DNA from: B1-G15 sp964346135
Lineage (GTDB): Archaea; Thermoproteota; Bathyarchaeia; Bathyarchaeales; Bathyarchaeaceae
Direction: 5' to 3'
NCBI GenBank assembly: GCA_964346135.1
Contig: CAYFTS010000208.1
Span: forward strand, 1 to 5,230
DNA length: 5,230 bases
Both the position numbers and the translations under genes were made by a program. Positions 1 through 4,772 of the stretch are shown here, one piece after another. The notes under the pieces are model-generated. The model did not search any database. It was not told where the DNA came from and saw nothing but the letters and a program-made list of their open reading frames with translations. The first letter of the stretch is position 1; each line of letters starts with the position of its first letter.

Positions 1-64
1 TATCTGCTCCAGCTTTCTTACAGATTCGGTGCATAGGCGCCACAGCCAACTCACGACCAACCAT
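1..64 (-). CDS. Archaeal histone, N-terminal fragment (cut by window edge)
   Basis: Reading the minus strand from the ATG at 62-64 gives 21 codons before the window ends. The stretch ELAVAPMHRICKKAGAD lines up with the N-terminus of archaeal HMf-type histones (ELPIAPIGRIIKNAGAE): it keeps the Glu-Leu, the Ala-Pro, the Arg of the first helix region and the Lys-x-Ala-Gly-Ala turn. Archaeal histones are small (about 65-70 residues) chromatin proteins that dimerise and wrap DNA. The first residues (MVGR) are slightly longer than in the short HMf proteins. A purine-rich leader precedes the ATG on the minus strand, with a TATA-like element around 103-110. It diverges from the TatD-like gene. Only about a third of the protein is visible, so the histone fold itself cannot be confirmed here; the match over this stretch is nevertheless specific. 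Confidence 0.75.
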   Translation of the reverse strand, partial: MVGRELAVAPMHRICKKAGAD

Positions 65-102
65 ACAACCTACTCCGTAGCCTCTTTTTTTCTTTAAGCC
101 AG

Positions 103-110
103 TATTTAAT
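103..110 (-). promoter_or_regulatory. Candidate TATA box for the histone gene
   Basis: The minus strand reads ATTAAATA here. Its centre lies about 42 bases before the ATG at 64, which would give a leader of roughly 15 bases if transcription starts about 26 bases downstream. A second AT-rich site (CTTAAAGA, around 92-99) would instead give a nearly leaderless transcript. This is pattern and spacing only. Confidence 0.4.
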
Positions 111-260
111 CTTTTTGTAAACCGTAAGAGCCTAAATAAACCTCACCAAAAAAAAGAGAGAATTTTTGAGTTTTTTAGTTAATTGACAAGCTTTGAAAGA
201 GCCTCTCCATCAGATGCACTCTCAGATGAAGAGTGTTAAAAAAAGATAAATTACGGATGA

Positions 261-268
261 TTATAAAA
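261..268 (+). promoter_or_regulatory. Candidate TATA box for the TatD-like gene
   Basis: TTATAAAA is a near-ideal archaeal TATA element with purine-rich sequence just 5' of it, where TFB would bind (BRE). With the usual 25-27 base distance, transcription would start near 290. That lies downstream of the possible GTG start at 279 and about 12 bases before the ATG at 303, so the element supports the ATG as the real start. Confidence 0.55.
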
Positions 269-302
269 CGAAGGCTAAGTGTATATTGTGGCAGGGAATG
301 AC

Positions 303-1103
303 ATGAAACTTGTGGATGCTCACATACATCACTCAGACTCAAAATATGACCAGAAAGTAGATGACATTATAGAGGACTCAAAGCGATCTAACGTCGTCGC
401 CTTAGTATCAAACTCAATGAACCTCCAATCCAGTCTTCTAAGTCTTCAACTGGCTAAAGGACATTCCAACCTTGTCTATGCCGCTTTAGGCATCCACCCT
501 TGGAACGTTAGGCGTTTATCTCCTAACGAAGTGAAAGAAACCATAGACTTAATTCTCCAACATGAGACACACGGTGGAAAAGTGGTCGCCGTTGGGGAAA
601 TCGGCTTAGACTTTCAATATTCGAATGAGAAACTTCGAGATTTACAACTCAAAGTTTTCCATGAAATGCTTTCTGCAGCAGAGAAACAATCTCTCCCCGT
701 AATCATCCATTCAAGAGGAACAACTTCTCGAATTGTTAAGCTTCTCCCTTCATATGGCGTGAAAAAAATTCTTTTACAATGGTTCAGCCAGCCCATTAAG
801 TTGCTGTCTCAGATCGTTGACCGTGGCTATTATATTTCAGAGGGACTTCCCTCAGTATATTCCAGTCATACCCAAGAGGTCATTAGACGAGTCCCTTTAA
901 CGAATTTATTGACTGAGACTGATGGGCCAGTCAGTTTTCGAGATCCGTTTGAAGGTAAGATGACCACGCCTGCCTTCCTTTCTCATGTCATAAAGGTAGT
1001 AGCCCAAATAAAAAAGATGGAGGAAACCGAAGTGGCTGACCAAATTCTTCAGAATTTCACTAACTTTTTCGGGATAAGCTTTGCTGATGATAAAAGCAAT
1101 TAA
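303..1103 (+). CDS. TatD-family metal-dependent hydrolase (archaeal type), one ligand His replaced by Gln
   Basis: The protein is a TIM-barrel metallohydrolase of the TatD family, whose studied members are metal-dependent DNases; archaeal members are mostly uncharacterised. From the ATG at 303 it has 266 residues, typical of the family. Visible landmarks in order are the HxH pair (DAHIHH, His7 and His9), ALGIHPW, the GEIGLD metal-bridging Glu99, the IIHSR His136 and the C-terminal TETDGP Asp206. The fourth position, normally LHxFSG or LHWFSG, reads LLQWFSQ: Gln159 (codon CAA at 777-779) stands where the ligand His is expected. No signal peptide or membrane segment is seen, so it should be cytoplasmic. 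A GTG at 279 would add eight residues, but MKLVDAHIHH is a typical family start and the TATA spacing favours the ATG. It appears to be transcribed alone, diverging from the histone gene. Family assignment is firm; activity is uncertain because of the Gln. Confidence 0.88.
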   Translation: MKLVDAHIHHSDSKYDQKVDDIIEDSKRSNVVALVSNSMNLQSSLLSLQLAKGHSNLVYAALGIHPWNVRRLSPNEVKETIDLILQHETHGGKVVAVGEIGLDFQYSNEKLRDLQLKVFHEMLSAAEKQSLPVIIHSRGTTSRIVKLLPSYGVKKILLQWFSQPIKLLSQIVDRGYYISEGLPSVYSSHTQEVIRRVPLTNLLTETDGPVSFRDPFEGKMTTPAFLSHVIKVVAQIKKMEETEVADQILQNFTNFFGISFADDKSN

Positions 1104-1187
1104 TGGACAGTAAGAAATGCAAAACGTCCAGTGAAGGTCTTATGGAAGCCAGAGAAAAAGAGGCACTGTTTAAGCCCTGAAATATAG

Positions 1188-1204
1188 ACTTCTGATTCAG
1201 AAGT
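1188..1204. repeat. Perfect palindrome ACTTCTGA-T-TCAGAAGT upstream of the MEDS gene
   Basis: Two 8-base arms are exact reverse complements around one central T. The site sits in the spacer after the TatD-like gene and directly before the likely TATA element of the next gene. No T-tract follows, so an intrinsic terminator is unlikely; a dimeric regulator site is the simpler reading. As RNA it could also fold as seven base pairs with a three-base loop. Function is inferred from position only. Confidence 0.5.
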
Positions 1205-1207
1205 AAC

Positions 1208-1215
1208 AAATATTA
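1208..1215 (+). promoter_or_regulatory. Candidate TATA box for the MEDS-domain gene
   Basis: AAATATTA is centred about 37 bases before the ATG at 1249, predicting a start of transcription near 1238 and a leader of roughly ten bases, similar to other genes in this window. An alternative is AAATATAG at 1180-1187, which would give a longer leader that includes the GAAGG at 1236-1240 as a ribosome binding site. The sequence does not decide between them. Confidence 0.35.
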
Positions 1216-1248
1216 GAGAAATTCATTGCTTAAACGAAGGATGCTTAA

Positions 1249-2478
1249 ATGCCCAGTTTTTCTATTAGGGACTCTCTACGACGGAGGTGGAAGCGGTCTG
1301 TTTCTTCTTTTCGAGCTAGACCTGGGCCTGTACTCAGTATTGGGGATGGGGAGTTAGCTGTAATGACGTACACGCCAGCCGTGGACAAAATGAAAGTCTT
1401 CTCAGCGTTTATACGTGAAGGATTAGAAAACGGTGATCTAGTCGACTACACTTATCCTGATGAGGAGAGCGGAATTGTTAGGACTAAGCTTAAGAAGTAT
1501 GGAATAGATGTGGAAAAACATGAAAAGAATGGTACTCTACTTCTGAGAAGCTTAACAGAATATTATATGCCTGACGGTAAATTCGATAAGGATAGAGCAA
1601 TAAATAAGGGACTTGATAGTCGAGTTGAGGCCAAAAGGAAGAGATACAAACATTTAAGAGAGCTTGAAGACCTTGGCGACTTCTCTTTTTTAAATGGTCA
1701 ATGGAAAACATACATAGATTTATGGGACGATCCCAAGTGGGAAACCCCTTCAGGTCCCTACACAGAAATACTTTCCTATGCCTCTTTCATGATAGAGTTA
1801 ACTGCGTTTAACGTTGAAGGCATAGGTAAAACGCAGCTTGCTGAAATGCTTAAAGCTTTTTGGGTGGGAAATCCCTCATACACCATCTTCATTGATCTCT
1901 TGGAGAACACAAACGCTTTCTCTAAGCTTATAAACATGCCTCACAAAAAGTTTGTCGGTCGCAAGTTTTTGTTAGAATTTGACCCGGCTTCTGATCACGA
2001 GAAGGTTATCGATAGTTTGGTCAAGGAGGCTATAGCCAACACTTATCCCATATTTGTCTTTACATCAACCACAAGCATTCTCCATACGTACCTAGCCAAA
2101 CAGCCAGCAGTTAAATTCTTCCTCACATCAACTTCCGTCTCGACTCCAGAATTGACGACTGAAAACGAGGTAATTCTACCAGCCAAAAACACAGCTTTAA
2201 TTTTGGAAGCTTTAAGCAAAGTTTTAGAGGAATACGCCCACACAAACGTTTTTCTGGTTTTTGACAAACTCTCTGATCTCATAAACTTGGTGGGCTTTGA
2301 TAAGGCTTACAAGTTTTTGCTTTATGCATTAGATATACTTCCCACAACCAAAGCGACTGCCCTCTTCCTCCTCAACGCCAATGCTCATGAACCCCGTCTG
2401 GTTTCTCGAATAAGAGGACTATTCTACAACCAATTAACCTACGACAAGGACGGATTAAAAATCGTGAAGGTTACCTAA
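1249..2478 (+). CDS. MEDS-like sensory domain fused to a P-loop-less KaiC/DUF835-like domain
   Basis: This 409-residue protein has no assigned function. Residues 1-28 form a basic tail with eight Arg/Lys. Residues about 34-225 resemble the MEDS domain (sensory domain named from methanogens, methylotrophs and DcmR): an acidic loop YPDEESG, then GIDVEKHEKNGTLLL, then EYYMPDGKFD, then a Trp-rich part and ILSYASF. Residues about 236-405 resemble the KaiC/RecA-like domains related to DUF835 in archaeal signalling proteins. Landmarks are IFVFTSTTSILH, VKFFLTSTSVSTPE, the Walker-B-like VFLVFDKLSDLI (Asp339), GFDKAYKFLLYALDIL and ATALFLLNANAH. Where a P-loop should be it reads EFDPASDHEKV, with no GK[ST], so ATP hydrolysis here is unlikely. 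There is no kinase, receiver, HTH or membrane segment. GAAGG lies eight bases before the ATG. The gene stands alone, with a palindrome upstream. A ligand-sensing or protein-interaction role in signalling is inference; both domain calls come from motif recognition, the second more clearly than the first. Confidence 0.78.
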   Translation: MPSFSIRDSLRRRWKRSVSSFRARPGPVLSIGDGELAVMTYTPAVDKMKVFSAFIREGLENGDLVDYTYPDEESGIVRTKLKKYGIDVEKHEKNGTLLLRSLTEYYMPDGKFDKDRAINKGLDSRVEAKRKRYKHLRELEDLGDFSFLNGQWKTYIDLWDDPKWETPSGPYTEILSYASFMIELTAFNVEGIGKTQLAEMLKAFWVGNPSYTIFIDLLENTNAFSKLINMPHKKFVGRKFLLEFDPASDHEKVIDSLVKEAIANTYPIFVFTSTTSILHTYLAKQPAVKFFLTSTSVSTPELTTENEVILPAKNTALILEALSKVLEEYAHTNVFLVFDKLSDLINLVGFDKAYKFLLYALDILPTTKATALFLLNANAHEPRLVSRIRGLFYNQLTYDKDGLKIVKVT

Positions 2479-2565
2479 GTTTTAAGAGAATTTCATAAGT
2501 CTAACTTCATAAAATCATTACATGTCTTTGGATTCTGTAAGTTGTACGTTTGACATGGCTAATGC

Positions 2566-2572
2566 TATAAAT
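2566..2572 (+). promoter_or_regulatory. Candidate TATA box for ribosomal protein S17e
   Basis: TATAAAT, within GCTATAAATC, is a good archaeal TATA match. It predicts transcription starting near 2596, about nine bases before the mini-ORF ATG at 2605 and about 58 bases before the likely TTG start of S17e. Assignment rests on sequence match and spacing. Confidence 0.5.
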
Positions 2573-2604
2573 CTCAATAAAGCTTATACTAGTCAACAAT
2601 CAGT

Positions 2605-2649
2605 ATGATGGCGAAGGAAAGTAAGTTTAAGGATGGAAAGGGCAGGTGA
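2605..2649 (+). promoter_or_regulatory. 14-codon leader mini-ORF overlapping the S17e Shine-Dalgarno
   Basis: ATG ATG GCG at 2605 opens a short frame encoding MMAKESKFKDGKGR, ending with TGA at 2647-2649. That TGA is the last part of AGGTGA, the ribosome binding site of the TTG start of S17e. If translated, it would end right at the S17e start and could couple or modulate its translation. The peptide is lysine-rich but matches nothing I recognise. It could equally be a chance frame; only its position near the predicted 5' end and the overlap argue for it. Confidence 0.28.
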
Positions 2650-2653
2650 AGAC

Positions 2654-2866
2654 TTGGGTAAAGTGCGACCGGAGCGGGTGAAGAGAATAGCCCGAGAACT
2701 GGTAAGCAGGTATCCAGACAAGTTCACTACTAACTTTGAAGACAACAAAAAACTCGTTGAAACCCTCATAGAAACTTCTTCAACTAGATTAAGAAACCGA
2801 ATAGCAGGCTACGTAACCTCATTGATAGTTGCTATGCAACCCGCTCAAACAGAAGAACCAGAATGA
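2654..2866 (+). CDS. rps17e: Small-subunit ribosomal protein S17e (eS17)
   Basis: This is a structural protein of the small ribosomal subunit, found in archaea and eukaryotes but not bacteria. The signature is clear: GKVRPERVKRIARELVSRYP, then KFTTNFEDNKKLVE, then RLRNRIAGYVTSLI, followed by a short acidic tail (QTEEPE). The most likely start is the TTG at 2654: it gives MGKVRP, the usual beginning of the family, a 70-residue protein of normal length, and sits four bases after AGGTGA (2644-2649), a strong Shine-Dalgarno. An ATG at 2633 in the same frame would add seven residues (MERAGED) and lacks an equally good site; it cannot be excluded. A mini-ORF precedes it. The gene converges on the M24 gene with six bases between stops, so there is no room for a terminator between them. 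Confidence 0.95.
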   Translation: MGKVRPERVKRIARELVSRYPDKFTTNFEDNKKLVETLIETSSTRLRNRIAGYVTSLIVAMQPAQTEEPE

Positions 2867-2872
2867 CCTCCG

Positions 2873-3979
2873 TCATACCTTTATGAATTCTCTTGGATAT
2901 CTGGTTAAAACCTCTGATTTCGTCTTTGTAACCAAAGCCATGTCTTCCATTCGAACTCCTCCGGCACTCGGCATAAACACTGAGCTCTGAAAAAGCGAAA
3001 CAACCGTGTTGGATCTAAACTTAATGTCCGCGTTTTTAGGCATGATCATAGGTCCTTCTTCGAGTTGTAAGCCCGTAAAGTGACCAAGAAGGTATGGGAA
3101 GTATTTTGCATGGCCGGTTTTTTGGAATATCCCGCGAACAACCTTGTTAACCGTTCCAATAGTCGTACCTTCCTTGAGTTCACTGAATGCTGCTGACTGA
3201 GCTTCCAGTACAGTTTTGAACAATTTTTCTTGCGTCTGATTGGAAGTTCCTACTACGCCTGTTCGGCAGATGTCGGAACAGTAGCCTCCATATACGGCTC
3301 CTAGGTCCATAACTATCAGATCATTTTTTTCTATTCTTTTTTCGCTGGCAAAGGGATGGACCAACAACGTTCGTTTTCCAGATGCGACCAGCGTTGGATG
3401 TCTTACCTCCCAAGATCCTCTTTTCTTCATCTCGTACTCTGCCTCAGCAGCGACCTCAATTTCCGTTGCTCCAACTTTTAACGCCCTAACCGCCGCTTCC
3501 ATTCCGTAATCTGAGATTTTAGCGGCTTTCCGAATAAGCTCAATTTCTTCGTCTGACTTGATAAAACGCAACGTGTTTAACATGTCTGACGCATCTACGA
3601 ACTTTACATTAGGAAAAGTATTTTGCAACACTTCAAATTCACCAAAATCAAGATCATCAACGCCAACTGTGGCTCTTAGAGTAGTGAACTCTTTCAAAAC
3701 CTCCACCACTTTGCGCTGATTTGCGTCGTCAGCACCTTTAGCAACTACAATATTTTGAATCTGAGACTGTTTTCTGGCTACTTCGATATCCAGCCAAAGT
3801 ACAATCATTACCGGTTCCTCGTCAATTGGGAGGACAATTGTTCCACAAGAGTGTAAGGTGGGATCAGTAACTCCGCTCAGATATTGAAGGTTGTAAGCGC
3901 CATTGAGGACTAGAACATCGATGTCGTTCTTTTCCATCAGTTTTCTGGTATTGCGTAATCTTTCTTTCCAAATGTTCAT
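2873..3979 (-). CDS. M24 metallopeptidase family protein (Xaa-Pro dipeptidase/creatinase-like), altered active site
   Basis: At 368 residues this has the standard two-domain layout of Xaa-Pro dipeptidases: an N-terminal creatinase-like domain (about 1-135; VLNGAYNLQYLSGV) and a pita-bread catalytic domain (about 142-365) starting at KSDEEIELIRKAAKI. Active M24 enzymes bind two metal ions and cleave before or after proline in small peptides. Of the usual ligands Asp225 (VMDLGA), Asp236 (SDICRT), His300 (LLGHFTG) and Glu345 (GGVRMED) are present. The Glu normally found in the EPG motif, nine residues before GGVR, is Gln331 (SLFQSSVF). The following-motif His of GLxxHExP also reads Glu (GLQLEEGP). 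The catalytic-site His208 (LLVHP) is kept. Activity may therefore be lost or changed; creatinase shows this fold can work without metal. No signal peptide is seen. The ATG has no Shine-Dalgarno but a well-placed TATA, fitting a leaderless mRNA. The DJ-1 gene lies 155 bases upstream on the same strand. Confidence 0.9.
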   Translation of the reverse strand: MNIWKERLRNTRKLMEKNDIDVLVLNGAYNLQYLSGVTDPTLHSCGTIVLPIDEEPVMIVLWLDIEVARKQSQIQNIVVAKGADDANQRKVVEVLKEFTTLRATVGVDDLDFGEFEVLQNTFPNVKFVDASDMLNTLRFIKSDEEIELIRKAAKISDYGMEAAVRALKVGATEIEVAAEAEYEMKKRGSWEVRHPTLVASGKRTLLVHPFASEKRIEKNDLIVMDLGAVYGGYCSDICRTGVVGTSNQTQEKLFKTVLEAQSAAFSELKEGTTIGTVNKVVRGIFQKTGHAKYFPYLLGHFTGLQLEEGPMIMPKNADIKFRSNTVVSLFQSSVFMPSAGGVRMEDMALVTKTKSEVLTRYPREFIKV

Positions 3980-3994
3980 GTTGAACTCAACATG
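3977..3994. repeat. Perfect palindrome CATGTTGA-AC-TCAACATG over the M24 start codon
   Basis: Two exact 8-base inverted arms flank a two-base centre. The left arm contains the M24 start codon (ATG on the minus strand at 3979-3977), and the predicted transcription start near 3982 lies inside the site. A regulator bound here would block initiation, so this is a candidate repressor operator. The role is inferred from symmetry and position. Confidence 0.5.
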
Positions 3995-4003
3995 TTTAGA
4001 ACA

Positions 4004-4013
4004 CTTTTAAAAC
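4004..4013 (-). promoter_or_regulatory. Candidate TATA box for the M24 gene
   Basis: The minus strand reads GTTTTAAAAG. Its centre is about 29 bases before the ATG at 3979, which predicts a start of transcription within about three bases of the start codon, i.e. a leaderless message. This agrees with the absence of a Shine-Dalgarno sequence. Confidence 0.55.
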
Positions 4014-4134
4014 TTGCCTTGAATCCTTCGCCGCGCGCTCACTACTCATTCCTTTCAAATATGCCTTTTCCCGATTTGTTTTTTATTCCATTCAATGCTT
4101 TCAAGAAGACTAAAATGCAAGGGTTATTCCAGAG

Positions 4135-4662
4135 CTATCTCGAAAGATTTTCTACGATTTTCCGGGCAAACTCTCTAGCCGCCTCTGGCCCGCTTCCAGT
4201 TATTATTTCACCGTCAACCACAACTGGCGCATCTGAAATCAATGCTCCGCCTTTCCTCAACTCATTTACGGAGTCAGCTGTCCGAAACACTGTTGCCTTC
4301 TTTCCTTTGAGAAGCCCTGCCTTAGCCAAGACAACCGGGGATAGACATATGGCTGAGACTAAACCTCCTTTTTGATGTAAAGTTTGAACTAATTTTTGCA
4401 CCTGCACGTTGTTCCAGAGATAGGTTGGGGAGCCAGATCCGCCGACAACTGCCACAGCGTCAAACTCCTTTGGGTTAATCTTGTCCACTGTGGTGTCTGG
4501 AGTCACTTTCAAGCCAAACATTCCTTCAGCTGTTCCAGCTACAGTGCTAGCCACTACAACTTTGAAACCTTCTCTCTCCAGAATGACTTTTGGCTCTTGA
4601 AATTCTTCGTCTCTGAAGTTCCTTGGAGCAATTATCACCAAAACTTTCTTTTCCACAGTCAT
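4135..4662 (-). CDS. DJ-1/PfpI family protein (type-1 glutamine amidotransferase-like fold)
   Basis: The 175 residues cover the whole single-domain DJ-1/PfpI fold, a cytoplasmic family whose members have been reported as proteases, chaperones or glyoxalase/deglycase enzymes; the exact role of this one is unknown. Landmarks are KVLVIIAP (first strand), the acidic FRDEEFQEP near the usual active-site Glu, VVGGSGSPTYLW, and the nucleophile elbow SAICLSPVVLAKAGLLKGKKAT with Cys106, then VDGEIITGSGPEAA near the end. PfpI-type proteases have His right after the Cys (CHGP); here it is Leu107, so a Cys-His protease triad is not supported. AAGGAGG precedes the ATG at 4662 by only one base, whereas a GTG at 4656 (third codon) sits seven bases after it, so the true start may be that GTG. 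The gene diverges from the LarA homologue and lies upstream of M24, which has its own promoter. Confidence 0.92.
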   Translation of the reverse strand: MTVEKKVLVIIAPRNFRDEEFQEPKVILEREGFKVVVASTVAGTAEGMFGLKVTPDTTVDKINPKEFDAVAVVGGSGSPTYLWNNVQVQKLVQTLHQKGGLVSAICLSPVVLAKAGLLKGKKATVFRTADSVNELRKGGALISDAPVVVDGEIITGSGPEAAREFARKIVENLSR

Positions 4663-4700
4663 TCCTCCTTTACAGTTCTGTTTAATCCTATTGTGAGTTA

Positions 4701-4710
4701 AGTTTTAAAG
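4701..4710 (-). promoter_or_regulatory. Candidate TATA box for the DJ-1/PfpI gene
   Basis: The minus strand reads CTTTAAAACT, centred about 43 bases before the ATG at 4662. Transcription would start near 4678, leaving a leader long enough to include the AAGGAGG ribosome binding site at 4664-4670. Confidence 0.5.
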
Positions 4711-4728
4711 GGCTTGTGTTATCCGTTA

Positions 4729-4743
4729 GGTTTAAATTAAACC
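4729..4743. repeat. Perfect palindrome GGTTTAA-A-TTAAACC containing the LarA-homologue TATA element
   Basis: Seven-base inverted arms surround a central A. The core TTTAAATT (4731-4738) is a plausible TATA box for the plus-strand gene starting at 4773: transcription would begin near 4762, leaving about 11 bases of leader. Because TATA elements are often self-complementary, part of the symmetry may come from that; the flanking GG/CC pair extends it. It lies between the two divergent promoters, about 20 bases from the DJ-1 TATA element. Confidence 0.45.
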
Positions 4744-4772
4744 CGCTAGAAGGTTGTAAGAAGGGAGTTTTA

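Noticed and set aside
214..249. 11-codon ATG frame and C/D-box-like GATGA motifs upstream of the TatD-like gene
   Set aside because: No ribosome binding site, no paired C and D boxes with proper spacing, and no conserved structure visible.
614..796. Short minus-strand frame within the TatD-like gene, and similar ones at 1490-1711 and 2043-2282
   Set aside because: All lie fully inside clear plus-strand coding sequence and show no recognisable protein features.
1104..1130. TGGAC/GTCCA inverted repeat just after the TatD-like stop codon as a terminator
   Set aside because: Only five base pairs with a 17-base loop and no T-tract after it; not convincing as a terminator.
1837..1851. GIGKT in the MEDS-like domain as a Walker A motif
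   Set aside because: The first Gly of GxxxxGK[ST] is missing (Asn there), and it lies in the part resembling MEDS rather than at the start of a RecA-like core, so it is probably coincidental.
4042..4137. Possible UAG readthrough (pyrrolysine) at the end of the DJ-1 gene, since the frame stays open for 30 more codons to a second TAG
   Set aside because: The TAG falls where DJ-1/PfpI proteins normally end, the extension resembles nothing, and an open stretch of 30 codons is common by chance.
3992..4375. Plus-strand open frame of 127 codons
   Set aside because: It runs antisense to the well-supported DJ-1/PfpI gene and its promoter spacer, and its translation resembles no family.
4396..4701. 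Plus-strand open frame of 101 codons
   Set aside because: It is the antisense shadow of the DJ-1/PfpI gene; its product is a Ser/His/Phe-rich sequence with no domain features.
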